A stretch of DNA of 64,000 nt from Nocardiopsis metallicus (GCF_014201115.1 NZ_JACHDO010000001.1:496001-560000), one strand, 5' to 3'; shown: positions 6,311-15,873, numbered from the stretch's first letter. A program made the numbers and translations. The notes: generated by a model from the sequence alone, not told the origin.

Positions 6311-9300
6311 ATGGCCGACTCCTTCGCTCATCTGCACGTCCACACCGAGTACTCGATGCTCGACGGGGCGGCGAAGTTGAAGCCCTTGTTCAAGGAGGCG
6401 GCACGGCTGGAGATGCCGGCCGTGGCCATGACCGACCACGGCAACATGTTCGGGGCCTACGAGTTCTTCCAGCAGTCCAGGGGCTCGGGTGTGAAGCCCA
6501 TCATCGGGATCGAGGCGTACGTCGCGCCGGAGTCGCGCTTCCACAAGAAGCGGGTCTTCTGGGGGCGTTCGAACACGTCGGACGACGCCTCGGCCGAGGG
6601 CGGCAAGGACATCTCCGGTGGCGGCCGCTACCTGCACATGACGATGCTCGCCGAGAACGCGCACGGACTGCGGAACCTCTTCCGGATGTCTTCCCTGGCT
6701 TCTTCCGAGGGCTACTACATGAAGCCCCGGATGGACCTGGAGCTCATGCAGCAGTACAACGAGGGTGTCATCGTCTCCACCGGTTGCCCCTCCGGCGGCG
6801 TGCAGACGCGTCTGCGCCTGGGACAGGAGAAGGAGGCGATCGAGTACGCCGCGGGGCTCCAGGACATCTTCGGCAAGGAGAACGTCTTCCTGGAGCTGAT
6901 GGATCACGGTGTGCCGATCGAGAAGGAGGTCCGTGACGGGCTGCTCAAGGTCGGCCGGGAGCTGAGCATTCCGCCGCTGGTCACCAACGACTCGCACTAC
7001 GTGTACGAGTCGCAGGCCGCGGCGCACGATGCTCTGTTGGCCGTGGGTGTCGGTAAGAACCTGGACGACCCCACCCGTTTCCGGTTCAACGGTTCGGGCT
7101 ACTACCTCAAGACCGCGGACGAGATGCGCGGGCTGCTCAACTTCGAGGAGTGGGAGCAGGGCTGCAAGAACACCCTGCTGATCGCGGAGCGGATCGCGCC
7201 CGATGCCTACAACGAGGTCTTCGCGCACCGGGACCTGATGCCGGAGTTCCCCATTCCGGAGGGGGAGACGCAGGCCTCCTGGCTGGCCAAGGAGGTCGAG
7301 CGGCTGCTGCCGACGCGCTACCCGGACGGGACGAGTGACGAGGTCCGCCGGCGGGTGGAGTTCGAGCTCGGCATCATCAACGAGATGGGCTTTCCCGCCT
7401 ACTTCCTCGTGACCGCCGACATCTGCCAGTACGCGCGCAAGGCGGGTATCGCGCTGGGCCCGGGCCGTGGCTCGGCGGCGGGGTCGATGATCGCCTACGT
7501 CCTGGGCATCACCGACCTGGACCCGCTGGAGCACGGTCTGCTGTTCGAGCGGTTCCTCAACCCCGAACGTGTGTCCATGCCCGATGTCGACCTCGACTTC
7601 GACGAGCGTAGGCGCGGCGAGATGATCGAGTACGTCACCCGCCTGTACGGCGAGGAGCGGGTGGCGCAGATCCTCACCTTCGGCACCATCAAGGCCAAGG
7701 CCGCGGTGAAGGACGCGGCGCGGATTCTGGGCATGCCGTACTCGGTCGGCGACCAGATCACGAAGGCCTTCCCGGCGGCGGTCGGCGGTAAGGAGATCCC
7801 GCTCGACGCGGTGTTCAACACCGAGAACGAGCGCTACGGCGAGACCACCGAGCTGCGTAACCTGGTCGACAACGACCCCCAGGTCAACAAGGTCATGGAG
7901 ACCGCGCGCGGTATCGAGGGCCTGACCCGCGGCACCGGTGTGCACGCCGCGGGCGTCATCCTGTCCAAGGAACCCCTGCTCGACGTCATCCCACTGCACA
8001 AGCGTGACTCCGACGGCGCCATCATCACCGGCTTTCCCTATCCTCAGTGCGAGGAGATGGGTCTGCTCAAGATGGACTTCCTGGGCCTGCGCAACCTGAC
8101 GATCATGGATGACGCGGTCAAGAGCATCAAGGAGGCCGAGGGGATCGACATCGATCTCGCGAAGCTGCCCCTGGATGACAAGAAGACCTACCAGTTGCTC
8201 TCCCGGGGCGACACCCTGGGCGTGTTCCAGCTGGACGGCGGCGCGATGCGCAACCTGCTCAAGCGGATGGAGCCGAAGAAGTTCGGTGACATCGCGGCCG
8301 TCCTGTCGCTCTACCGCCCCGGTCCGATGGCGGCCAACGCGCACAACGACTACGCCGACCGCTCGAACGGCCGCCAGGAAGTGACCCCGATCCACCCGGA
8401 ACTCAAGGACGCCCTTGAGCCGATCCTCGGGGAGACCTTCCACCTGCTCGTCTACCAGGAGCAGATCATGGCCATCGCCCAGCAGCTGGCCGGTTACACG
8501 CTGGGCGGCGCCGACCTGATGCGGCGCGCGATGGGCAAGAAGAAGAAGGAGGCCCTGGAAGAGGAGGAGGCCAAGTTCTTCCCCGGCGCGAAGGAGCGCG
8601 GTTTCTCCCAGGAGGCCGTCCAGGCCCTGTGGGACGTCATGCTCCCGTTCGCGGGCTACGCGTTCAACAAGTCGCACGCCGCTGGCTACGCGCTGGTCTC
8701 CTACTGGACCGCCTACCTCAAGGCCAACTACCCGGCCGCCTACATGGCCGCGCTGCTGACCTCGGTCAGTGACGACAAGGACAAGATGGCGGTCTACCTC
8801 GCTGAGTGCCGGACCCAGGGCATCAAGGTGTTGCCGCCCGACGTCAACGAGTCCGGTCTGCGCTTCACCCCGGTCGGCAAGGACATCCGCTTCGGCATGG
8901 GCGCGGTGCGCAACGTCGGCGCCAACGTGGTGAACTCGATCGTCAAGACCCGCACGGAGAAGGGCAACTACACGTCCTTCACCGACTTCCTCTCCAAGAT
9001 CGAGCTGGCCGCCTGTAACAAGCGGGTGATCGAGTCGCTGATCAAGGCGGGCGGTTTCGACTCACTGGGCCAGCCCCGGCGGGAGCTCTACCGCCACCAC
9101 GAGACCGCGGTCGAGGGCATGATCAGCTCGAAGAAGCAGGAGGCCCACGGCCAGTTCGACCTGTTCGGCGGCGGGGACGACGACAGCGACTCCACCCCCA
9201 TCGGGCTGAACATCCAGTGGGGTGACGAGGAATGGGACCGCAAGACCAAGCTGGCCTTCGAAAGGGAGATGCTGGGCCTGTACGTGTCCAGTCACCCGCT

Positions 9301-9871
9301 GGCCGGAGCCGAGCGGGTGCTGGCCCGTTCCAGGGACACCTCGATCGCGCAGATCGTCGCCGGTGACCTGGCCCGCGAGCGCGGAGAGGTGCGCATCGCC
9401 GGGCTGATCTCCAAGGTCGACAAGCGCACCAACAAGGCGGGCAACCAGTGGGCCATCGCCACGGTGGAGGACCTGGACGCATCCATGGAGGTGCTGTTCT
9501 TCCCCAAGACCTATCCGCTGTACGTGGACGCCCTGCTGGAGGACACCGCGGTCACGGTCAAGGGCCGGCTCAACGACCGGGACGGCACGTACTCGATGTT
9601 CACGTCGGAGATGTCGATCCTGGACATCTCGCACATCACCGAAGGCGAACCGCCGGTGTTGCTCTCGGTGGCGGAGGAGCGCCTGAACCCCGAGCTCGTC
9701 GACGACCTGCGCCAGGTGCTGAGCTCGCACAGGGGTGACACCCCGGTGCGGATCCGGGTGGACAACCCGGTGCGCTCCCGGATCTACGCGGTGGACTACT
9801 CGGTGCGGATCTCGCCGGAGTTCAACGGTGAGATGAAGAGCCTGCTGGGGGCGTACTCGGTCGACTACTAA
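6311..9871 (+). CDS. dnaE: DNA polymerase III alpha subunit (replicative)
   Basis: 1186 aa, the usual length of actinobacterial DnaE1; ATG at 6311. It is the chromosomal replicase catalytic subunit. The PHP domain opens with H-L-H-V-H-T-E-Y-S-M-L-D-G (residues 7-19). The polymerase core holds G-P-G-R-G-S-A-A-G-S and P-D-V-D-L-D-F-D (acidic catalytic residues D425 and D427). The sliding-clamp motif Q-F-D-L-F begins at residue 948, and an OB-fold domain follows (V-R-I-A-G-L-I-S-K-V-D...). The whole frame is intact. It is transcribed alone: 942 bp of non-coding DNA lies upstream and a terminator follows the stop. A longer frame open from 5699 has no support as coding sequence. Confidence 0.98.
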   Translation: MADSFAHLHVHTEYSMLDGAAKLKPLFKEAARLEMPAVAMTDHGNMFGAYEFFQQSRGSGVKPIIGIEAYVAPESRFHKKRVFWGRSNTSDDASAEGGKDISGGGRYLHMTMLAENAHGLRNLFRMSSLASSEGYYMKPRMDLELMQQYNEGVIVSTGCPSGGVQTRLRLGQEKEAIEYAAGLQDIFGKENVFLELMDHGVPIEKEVRDGLLKVGRELSIPPLVTNDSHYVYESQAAAHDALLAVGVGKNLDDPTRFRFNGSGYYLKTADEMRGLLNFEEWEQGCKNTLLIAERIAPDAYNEVFAHRDLMPEFPIPEGETQASWLAKEVERLLPTRYPDGTSDEVRRRVEFELGIINEMGFPAYFLVTADICQYARKAGIALGPGRGSAAGSMIAYVLGITDLDPLEHGLLFERFLNPERVSMPDVDLDFDERRRGEMIEYVTRLYGEERVAQILTFGTIKAKAAVKDAARILGMPYSVGDQITKAFPAAVGGKEIPLDAVFNTENERYGETTELRNLVDNDPQVNKVMETARGIEGLTRGTGVHAAGVILSKEPLLDVIPLHKRDSDGAIITGFPYPQCEEMGLLKMDFLGLRNLTIMDDAVKSIKEAEGIDIDLAKLPLDDKKTYQLLSRGDTLGVFQLDGGAMRNLLKRMEPKKFGDIAAVLSLYRPGPMAANAHNDYADRSNGRQEVTPIHPELKDALEPILGETFHLLVYQEQIMAIAQQLAGYTLGGADLMRRAMGKKKKEALEEEEAKFFPGAKERGFSQEAVQALWDVMLPFAGYAFNKSHAAGYALVSYWTAYLKANYPAAYMAALLTSVSDDKDKMAVYLAECRTQGIKVLPPDVNESGLRFTPVGKDIRFGMGAVRNVGANVVNSIVKTRTEKGNYTSFTDFLSKIELAACNKRVIESLIKAGGFDSLGQPRRELYRHHETAVEGMISSKKQEAHGQFDLFGGGDDDSDSTPIGLNIQWGDEEWDRKTKLAFEREMLGLYVSSHPLAGAERVLARSRDTSIAQIVAGDLARERGEVRIAGLISKVDKRTNKAGNQWAIATVEDLDASMEVLFFPKTYPLYVDALLEDTAVTVKGRLNDRDGTYSMFTSEMSILDISHITEGEPPVLLSVAEERLNPELVDDLRQVLSSHRGDTPVRIRVDNPVRSRIYAVDYSVRISPEFNGEMKSLLGAYSVDY

Positions 9872-9912
9872 GCCCGGGTTCTGACCCCCGCTCTGGCCTC
9901 CTGGCCAGCGAG

Positions 9913-9946
9913 AATCCCCGTGTGCGGCACCGCACGCGGGGATTTT
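9913..9946 (+). terminator. Terminator after dnaE
   Basis: Fourteen-base-pair stem AATCCCCGTGTGCG (9913-9926) with 9931-9944 (one G-U), GCAC loop, then TT. It lies 41 bp after the dnaE stop. Confidence 0.85.
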
Positions 9947-9975
9947 CCGTCTTCGCCCTTGCCGAGGTCGATTTA

Positions 9976-9998
9976 ACGATATATCTTTGAGCTATCGG
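9976..9998. promoter_or_regulatory. Probable autoregulatory operator of the PadR gene
   Basis: An AT-rich island in GC-rich DNA contains the inverted repeat CGATA (9977-9981) / TATCG (9993-9997) with ATATC inside it, about 66-88 bp upstream of the padR start. PadR-type operators typically have ATAT-containing dyads, so autorepression is a reasonable inference. A second small dyad, GTCGAG/CTCGAC, lies closer to the gene (about 10023-10037). Confidence 0.45.
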
Positions 9999-10063
9999 TT
10001 CACGTAATGACAGTCGTGAACGGTCGAGGTTACTCGACAACGATCGATACCAAGGAGAACGAC

Positions 10064-10933
10064 ATGACCGCGATGGCACTTCCCGGCCCCTGGTCCTGGG
10101 GCGGACGGCGCACCGGGCGCCCCCAGCTGCCCTGGGCCTGGCGGCCCACCGAAACCCCGCACGCGCACCACGGTCCGCGACACGGGCACGACGAATCCAG
10201 CGACCCCGGCGAACACCGCGGTCCGAGGCGTGACGGCTTCGGCCCCCCGCCGCCCCCGCCGGGGCCTCCCGGATCACCGCCCCCGCCGCCTCCGTGGCAG
10301 GGCGGCGACGGACCCTTCGGCCCGGGCGGGCTGTTCGGCCCCGACGGGCCGATGGGCCCCGGCGGCCCCTTCGGCCCGGGCGGCCTCTTCGGGGGCGGGC
10401 ACGGGCACGGACGAGGCGGAGGCCGCCGCGGCACCCGAGCTCGGCGCGGTGACGTGCGCACCGGAATCCTCATGCTGCTGGCCGAGGAACCGCGCAGCGG
10501 CTACGAGATCATCCGCGAGGGCCGCGAACGCAGCGGCGGGGCCTGGCGCCCCAGCCCCGGCTCCGTCTACCCCATGCTCCAACAACTGGAGGACGAGGGA
10601 CTGGTCGCCCAGATCGAGGGGGAGGGGCGCCGCCGTCCCTATCGGCTCACCGACGAGGGCATCGCCTACCTTGAGGAGAACGGCGCCGACCTCACCCCGC
10701 CGTGGGAGGCGGGCGCGGACGCCTACGCCGACGCCAGGTCCCGCTACGAGGAGATCAGCACCCTGGCGTACCAGCTCTCGGCCGCCGCCTCCCAGGTCGC
10801 CCAGGCCGGGACCCCGGAGCAGCTGGAGCGGGCCAAGCGCCTGCTGGCCGAGACCAAGCGGGGGCTCTACCTGATCCTCGCCGACGAGGGCACCGGGGAC
10901 AGCGCGCCCGACGACCCCGACGACGAGGACTGA
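10064..10933 (+). CDS. PadR-family transcriptional regulator with long Pro/Gly/His-rich N-terminus
   Basis: 289 aa from the ATG at 10064 (AAGGAG 7 bases upstream). Residues about 1-125 are low complexity: a His-rich run, a poly-Pro stretch, then repeated G-P-G-G-L/P-F-G units. Residues about 128-205 are the PadR winged helix (D-V-R-T-G-I-L-M-L-L-A-E-E-P-R-S-G-Y-E-I, then R-P-S-P-G-S-V-Y-P-M-L-Q-Q-L-E-D-E-G-L). The C-terminal helices (about 230-275) would form the dimer arm. PadR proteins repress transporters or catabolic genes on ligand binding; no transporter lies adjacent. The N-terminal extension is unusual, since most PadR proteins begin directly at the winged helix. Confidence 0.9.
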   Translation: MTAMALPGPWSWGGRRTGRPQLPWAWRPTETPHAHHGPRHGHDESSDPGEHRGPRRDGFGPPPPPPGPPGSPPPPPPWQGGDGPFGPGGLFGPDGPMGPGGPFGPGGLFGGGHGHGRGGGRRGTRARRGDVRTGILMLLAEEPRSGYEIIREGRERSGGAWRPSPGSVYPMLQQLEDEGLVAQIEGEGRRRPYRLTDEGIAYLEENGADLTPPWEAGADAYADARSRYEEISTLAYQLSAAASQVAQAGTPEQLERAKRLLAETKRGLYLILADEGTGDSAPDDPDDED

Positions 10934-11016
10934 CGGCGACGGGGGCAGAGCTGACGAAGACCCGCGGCGAAGAGGGCTGAGGACCGGCGCGTCAGGACCT
11001 GGCCCGGACAGCACGG

Positions 11017-11050
11017 GGGCCCGGGACGGTACACACCCCGTCCCGGGCCC
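11017..11050. terminator. Bidirectional terminator between padR and the DinB gene
   Basis: Perfect 13-bp stem GGGCCCGGGACGG (11017-11029) with 11038-11050, 8-nt loop. The two flanking genes converge on it. Confidence 0.8.
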
Positions 11051-11081
11051 TCGTACCCCGGTGAGCCCGCCTTCGACCGAA

Positions 11082-11615
11082 CTACTCGCCGGTGGTGCCG
11101 TCCGCCAGCTCTCGGAGGACGTCCAGGTGCCCGTTGTGCCGCGCGGTCTCCTCGACCATGTGCATGAGCACCCAGCGCAGCGTCACCCGACCGCGCTCGG
11201 TCAGTACCCGGCGGGAGGAGTTGCCCAGCTCCAGGCGGGAGGTGATCTCCCGGGAGCGTTCGCACTGGGCGGCGTACTCGGCGAGGAGCTCGTCCAGGGG
11301 GCGCCGCGCCCCGATCCTGAACTCCGCGTCAGGGTCCTCGACCGAATAGGGAGCGACGTCGGGTTGGTTGAGCATCACGACCTCGAACCAGAACGCCTCC
11401 ACCCAGCGCAGATGGGACACGATCCCGCCGATGGTGGACATCGGTGACGACGGCAGCGGCGCGGACGAGGACAGTTCGGCGGCCAGTCCGGCGCATTTGC
11501 GGTGCACCGTGGCCCGGTGCCAGTCCAGCCACGCCAGAAGCATCGTCCGCTCGTCGGCGGCCATGGGAGGATCGACACGCTCGGACACGGTCAGGGAAGT
11601 GCTCTTCTCGCTCAT
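11082..11615 (-). CDS. DinB-family protein (putative thiol-dependent or metal enzyme)
   Basis: 177 aa from the ATG at 11615, preceded on this strand by AAGGAG. A helical-bundle DinB/DUF664 fold is suggested by M-L-L-A-W-L-D-W-H-R-A-T-V, G-G-I-V-S-H-L-R-W-V-E-A-F-W-F and V-L-M-H-M-V-E-E-T-A-R-H-N-G-H-L-D-V-L-R-E. The three histidines (in W-H-R, S-H-L and R-H-N-G-H) are where this superfamily binds a divalent metal. DinB-like proteins in actinobacteria include mycothiol- and bacillithiol-dependent transferases; the reaction here is unknown. Divergent from the membrane protein at 11695. Confidence 0.85.
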   Translation of the reverse strand: MSEKSTSLTVSERVDPPMAADERTMLLAWLDWHRATVHRKCAGLAAELSSSAPLPSSPMSTIGGIVSHLRWVEAFWFEVVMLNQPDVAPYSVEDPDAEFRIGARRPLDELLAEYAAQCERSREITSRLELGNSSRRVLTERGRVTLRWVLMHMVEETARHNGHLDVLRELADGTTGE

Positions 11616-11694
11616 GGCGGTATTCTCCTTCGGGCCATGTCCGGTATCCACTGGTTTTCGGCAGGTCCGGACGGTGAAGAAGGAGGAGCGGCTG

Positions 11695-12438
11695 ATGGCG
11701 GAACAGAGCGGCACGGGTGCGTCGGGGCTGGTGCGCGGCCTGGCCGTGGGCGCGGCCTTCTTCGGGGGTGTGGCCCTGCTGGGTGCCCTGCTGGGCCCGC
11801 TGTGGTGGTGGCTCGCGCCGCGCCCGGAGGTGGTGGTCCTGCCGGACGGCGGGGTCTTCACCGGGGCCTCGGAGACCGTCTTCGCCGGTGAGGGCTACTT
11901 CGTGCTGATCACCGCACTGGCCGGACTGGTCACCGGTTACGCCACCTACATGCTCCAGTTCTCGCTGGCTCGGCGGAGCTTCCAGGATCTGCGCCTGGTC
12001 GGCCTGGTCGCGGGCGCGCTGGGTTCGGTCGTGGCCGCGTTGCTGGTGTGGCAGATCGGCGTCGCCCTGGACGGCCCGGCCCGCGAGTCGGTCCAGGCGG
12101 CCGGGGCCGGTGACACGGTCATCGCGGCCCTGCAACTCCAGGCCACCGCCTTCCTGGTCGCCTGGCCCTTCGTGTACATCCTCCAGTACGGGCTGCTGGA
12201 CGCCTTCAGCCTGCTCCGTGGTGACCAGCCCGGCGTCCCCGAACCCGTCCACGCCGAGAAGCCAGTTCCTGAGAAAGCCGACCTCCACACGTCCGCTCCC
12301 GACACACTCGACTCCGCCACGCCTGCCCTCCACCCGCCTGCTTCCAGCAACACAACGGCGACCCCCGCCCCGGAAGGGCAGGAGCCGCCGGTCGTCGCGG
12401 AGGGGGAGAACTCCGGCCCGGAAGGCCCGCGGAGCTGA
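11695..12438 (+). CDS. Membrane protein of unknown function (possibly DUF2567)
   Basis: 247 aa from the ATG at 11695 with an excellent SD (AAGGAGGAG, 11680-11688). Four hydrophobic segments are visible: about 14-36, 62-84, 98-122 and 146-170. W-L-A-P-R-P-E-V-V-V-L-P-D-G-G-V-F and A-G-E-G-Y-F-V-L-I between the first two recall an uncharacterised actinobacterial family that I think is DUF2567, without certainty. The last 70 residues are a Pro/Glu/Thr-rich cytosolic or disordered tail. No function can be proposed. Confidence 0.7.
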   Translation: MAEQSGTGASGLVRGLAVGAAFFGGVALLGALLGPLWWWLAPRPEVVVLPDGGVFTGASETVFAGEGYFVLITALAGLVTGYATYMLQFSLARRSFQDLRLVGLVAGALGSVVAALLVWQIGVALDGPARESVQAAGAGDTVIAALQLQATAFLVAWPFVYILQYGLLDAFSLLRGDQPGVPEPVHAEKPVPEKADLHTSAPDTLDSATPALHPPASSNTTATPAPEGQEPPVVAEGENSGPEGPRS

Positions 12439-12447
12439 TCCCGCCCC

Positions 12448-14316
12448 TCACAGGGACTGGATGGAGTCCTTGTACATCGCGTCGAGCTGCTCGCGGTAGC
12501 GCTCCTCGACGGCCCTGCGCCGCATCTTCAGACTGGGCGTGATCTCGCCCTGCTCCACCGTCAGCTCACTCGGCAGGATGGTGAAGTCCTTGACGGTCTC
12601 GTGCCGGGGCAGGTCCTTGTTGAGTTCGTCGATGGCCTCCTGGACCATCGCCCGGACCTTGGGCTCCTTGGTCAGCCCCACGTAGTTCAGCGCGCCCAGC
12701 CCGTTGGCCTCGGCCCACACCTCGATCGCCTCGGGGTCCAGGGTCACCAGCGCCACGCAGTACGGCCGGCGGTCGCCGTGCACCACCAGGTTGCCGACGT
12801 AGGGGCACAGCGACTTGAACCGGCTCTCGATGCTCTGCGGCGCCACGTACTTGCCGCTGGCGGTCTTGATCAGCTCCTTCTTGCGGTCGGTGATCCGCAG
12901 CCGGCCGTTCTCCAGGACCCCGATGTCGCCGGTGGCGAACCAGCCGTCCTCGGTGAGCACCGCCTCGGTGGCGCCGGACAGGTTGTGGTAGCCGCGCATG
13001 ATGCTGCCGCCGCGCAGCAGGACCTCGCCGTCCTCGGCGATCCGGACCTCGGTGCCCGGAAGGGGAAGCCCGACGCTGCCGAAGCGCACGTCGCCGGGCC
13101 GGTTGAGGAAGGCGCCCGCGGAGGTCTCGGTCAGGCCGTAGCCCTCCAGGATGGTGATCCCGGCGCCGTAGAAGAACCGGCCGATGTCGGGGGCCAGCGG
13201 AGCGCTGCCGGAGACGAAGAACTTCAGGCGGCCGCCGAAGCGGGCGCGCAGCTTGCTGAACACCAGCTTGTCGGCGAGCTTGTGCTGAACGGCCAGAGCA
13301 CCGCCGGGCTCCTTGCCGTCCTCCTTGAGCCGGGCGACCTTGTCACCCACGCCCACGGCCCACTTGAAGATCTTGTACTTGGCCCCGCCGCCCTCCTTGG
13401 CCTGCATGACGACCTTGTTGAACACCTTCTCGAAGATGCGCGGGGCCGCGGCCATGAAGGTCGGCCGCACGAGGGCCAGGTTGTCCACGATCTTGTCGAC
13501 GCGGCCGTCGATGGCGGTCAGGAAGCCCAACCGCAGCTGGGTTACCTGCATGACCTTGCCGAAACTGTGCGCCAGCGGCAGCCACAGGTACTGCACGTCG
13601 TCCGCGTCCAGCATCTCCCAGCCCTGGGCGCGCATCTCGTCGCCCATGACCTTGAGCGCCTCGGCCTCGTAGAGCCAGTTGGCGTGGTCCAGGCGCACGC
13701 CCTTGGGGCGGCCGGTGGTGCCGGAGGTGTAGATGAGCGTGGCCAGGTGCTCGGACTTGACCGAGGCGACCAGCTCGTCGAACAGCTCCGGCTTCTCGGC
13801 GTGCAGCTCGGCGCCGAGGGCGGCCAGGTCCTCCAGGCCGATGACCCAGTCGTCATCGCCCCCGGCCGCGCCCTCGAAGGTGATGACCTTGGAGAGCCCC
13901 GGCATGGCGCCGCGCTGGTCCACCAGTTTGGCGACCTGCTCGTCGTTCTCGGCGAAGGCCACCATGCTGCCGGAGTCGGAGACGATGTAGGCGCAGTCCG
14001 GCGGGGTGGAGGTGGGGTAGATCGTGGTGGAGGCACCGCCCGCGCACAGGATCGCGAGGTCGGCCAGCACCCACTCGATGCGGGTGCTGGAGGCGATGGC
14101 GCAGCGGGCCTGGGAGGTCACGCCCAGGGAGTGCAGGCCCAGCGCCAGGTCGCGGACGCGGTCACGGGTCTGGTTCCAGGTGAGGGTCTCCCACTTCTCG
14201 CTGCCACCGGTAGAGGAAGGGACCGGGTAGGTGAACGCCTCCCGCTCGCCGGATTCGGCGACGCGGGAAGCGAACATGTCGGGGACGGACCGATAGGGGG
14301 ATGAAGTGTTGCCCAT
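12448..14316 (-). CDS. Long-chain fatty-acid-CoA ligase (AMP-dependent synthetase)
   Basis: 622 aa, typical for FadD15-like enzymes. It activates fatty acids to acyl-CoA through an acyl-adenylate. Motifs: L-I-Y-T-S-G-T-T-G-R-P-K-G-V (P-loop-like A3, about 192-205), E-G-Y-G-L-T-E-T-S-A-G (A5), D-G-W-F-A-T-G-D-I-G (A7), I-T-D-R-K-K-E-L-I-K-T-A-S-G-K-Y-V-A-P (A8/A10, with the adenylation lysine in the C-terminal region). All are intact. TAGTTT ends 6 bases before the ATG and no SD is visible, so initiation is likely leaderless. The gene ends 9 bp from the end of the convergent membrane protein. Confidence 0.93.
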   Translation of the reverse strand: MGNTSSPYRSVPDMFASRVAESGEREAFTYPVPSSTGGSEKWETLTWNQTRDRVRDLALGLHSLGVTSQARCAIASSTRIEWVLADLAILCAGGASTTIYPTSTPPDCAYIVSDSGSMVAFAENDEQVAKLVDQRGAMPGLSKVITFEGAAGGDDDWVIGLEDLAALGAELHAEKPELFDELVASVKSEHLATLIYTSGTTGRPKGVRLDHANWLYEAEALKVMGDEMRAQGWEMLDADDVQYLWLPLAHSFGKVMQVTQLRLGFLTAIDGRVDKIVDNLALVRPTFMAAAPRIFEKVFNKVVMQAKEGGGAKYKIFKWAVGVGDKVARLKEDGKEPGGALAVQHKLADKLVFSKLRARFGGRLKFFVSGSAPLAPDIGRFFYGAGITILEGYGLTETSAGAFLNRPGDVRFGSVGLPLPGTEVRIAEDGEVLLRGGSIMRGYHNLSGATEAVLTEDGWFATGDIGVLENGRLRITDRKKELIKTASGKYVAPQSIESRFKSLCPYVGNLVVHGDRRPYCVALVTLDPEAIEVWAEANGLGALNYVGLTKEPKVRAMVQEAIDELNKDLPRHETVKDFTILPSELTVEQGEITPSLKMRRRAVEERYREQLDAMYKDSIQSL

Positions 14317-14461
14317 GTCACAAAACTACCCCTGGGTAGGGGGGTCGGCAACACTCCGTGGGCGAATGTGTGGAGGTCCACCGTCACCTGTGGCCCAGAG
14401 GACTCCAGATCGGGGGAGGAGGCGACCGGATCCTTCGCTGGACCGGCGGGCCGGACCCGGC

Positions 14462-14944
14462 TCAGTTCACGCCGATGGGTGCGGTGACCGCCTCGGTCAG
14501 CGCGATCAGGTCCTTGGGGGGCAGCTCCATCTGCAGGCCCCGGCGCCCGGCGGAGACGTAGACCGAACGCAGCCCCGAGACCGAGGAGTCGATCACCGTC
14601 CGCAGTCGCTTGCGCTGCCCCAGCGGACTGATGCCGCCGCGCACGTAACCGGTGATCTTCTCGGCCCGCGCCGGGTCGGCCATGACCGCGCGCTTGCCGC
14701 CGACCGCCGCCGCCAGCGCCTTGAGGTCGAGTGAGGTGCTGACCGGGACCACCCCGACGGTGAACACGCCGTCCACCTCGGCCACCAGGGTCTTGAACAC
14801 CTGCTCGCGGGGGACCCCGATCGCGTCGGCGGCGTCGGTCCCGTAGGAGTGGCCGTCACCGCCGTCCACCTCGTAGGGGTGCAGGGTGTAGGCGGTCTTG
14901 GTCCGGCCGGCGGCCACGGTCGCGGGGGTGGCTTTTCCACTCAT
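14462..14944 (-). CDS. ybaK: Cys-tRNA(Pro)/Cys-tRNA(Cys) deacylase, YbaK/EbsC family
   Basis: 160 aa from the ATG at 14944 (GGAG upstream). The single YbaK domain matches throughout: K-T-L-V-A-E-V-D-G near residue 50, V-P-V-S-T-S-L-D-L-K-A-L-A-A-A, then G-Y-V-R-G-G-I-S-P-L-G-Q-R-K-R-L (about 98-113), the family hallmark with the catalytic lysine region. It hydrolyses cysteine mischarged on tRNA-Pro. A separate transcription unit between the acyl-CoA ligase and the LON-domain gene, on the same strand. Confidence 0.92.
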   Translation of the reverse strand: MSGKATPATVAAGRTKTAYTLHPYEVDGGDGHSYGTDAADAIGVPREQVFKTLVAEVDGVFTVGVVPVSTSLDLKALAAAVGGKRAVMADPARAEKITGYVRGGISPLGQRKRLRTVIDSSVSGLRSVYVSAGRRGLQMELPPKDLIALTEAVTAPIGVN

Positions 14945-15090
14945 GGATTCCTGGGCTCTCCGCTTCGGGGACTGTCGATCTTCCGGGCAGGCTACTCCTC
15001 CTGCCGGGCCGGACGCCCCCAAGCGAGGCGACACGCCCCCCGCCACTGAACCCTCGCCCGGAGCCGGGCCCCGCCGTCCGCGCGAGCGCC

Positions 15091-15873
15091 CTAGTTGAAG
15101 GACACCCCGTTGTTGAGGAAGGGCCCCGCGGGCAGGTTGGGCAGGTCGGGGGTGGCCACGATGCGGTTCTCCCGGCGCAGGAAGCGCGCGGCCACCGCAA
15201 GCCGGGTCGCGGCGTTCTCGGCCTCCAGCAGCCGCTGCTTCTCCGCCGAGTCCAGTACGACCGAGACCGACACCGAGTAGGACAGGGCGATCGGGTCGCG
15301 GGGCAGGTCGGCCGAGACCTCGGAGGCCATCCCGATCGAGGCCAGCCGCTGCTGGTACACCTCGTAGAGATCGCGTACTCGCTCGGCGTGTTCCTTGGCG
15401 TCGGGGCCCAGCGGCTCCGGCAGCAGGGCCACCGAGGCGGTGGAGTAGTCGTCGGGGGAGGAGCGGTCGACATCGTCCAGGTCGGTGATGGTGAACCGGG
15501 TCCCGCCCTCGATCACCAGGTCGTAGCGGCCGTCCTCGTAGGTGCGCACGTCACGTACGACAGCTGTGCAGCCGACGGCGCTGACCAGGGGTAGTGAGGG
15601 GCGGGTGCTCGAACCCGCGGTGTTGGGCACCCCGGTGTCCGCGCCGCCCGCGCCCTGCCCGGACTCACTGGCCACCTCGTGGCCCAGTTCGATCCACACG
15701 ACGCCGAACCGGGCGGGGCCGTGTTCCCGGACGCCCGCCTCACCTCCGGCCAGGGTCGGCCCGAGCAGTTCCGAGACCAGCCGACGGTACCTCTGCTCGA
15801 AGACGTGGAGAGGGATCGTCATGCCGGGGAACAACACGGTGTTGAGCGGGAAGATCGGCAGTGCCTCTGGCAT
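15091..15873 (-). CDS. LON peptidase substrate-binding (LON-SB) domain protein
   Basis: 260 aa. The N-terminus L-P-I-F-P-L-N-T-V-L-F-P-G-M-T-I-P-L-H-V-F-E-Q-R-Y is the classic start of the Lon N-terminal domain; there is no ATPase or protease part. Stand-alone members are common in actinobacteria and are presumed to bind proteins or act as adaptors; the function is unproven. An A/V-rich helical C-terminus follows. CATACT lies 6 bases before the ATG, a possible leaderless -10. It sits downstream of ferritin on the same strand, behind a strong hairpin. Confidence 0.88.
   Translation of the reverse strand: MPEALPIFPLNTVLFPGMTIPLHVFEQRYRRLVSELLGPTLAGGEAGVREHGPARFGVVWIELGHEVASESGQGAGGADTGVPNTAGSSTRPSLPLVSAVGCTAVVRDVRTYEDGRYDLVIEGGTRFTITDLDDVDRSSPDDYSTASVALLPEPLGPDAKEHAERVRDLYEVYQQRLASIGMASEVSADLPRDPIALSYSVSVSVVLDSAEKQRLLEAENAATRLAVAARFLRRENRIVATPDLPNLPAGPFLNNGVSFN

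Noticed and set aside
5591..8677. 1028-aa minus-strand frame opposite dnaE
   Set aside because: Antisense shadow of dnaE, made possible by high GC; no start signal and no domain pattern.
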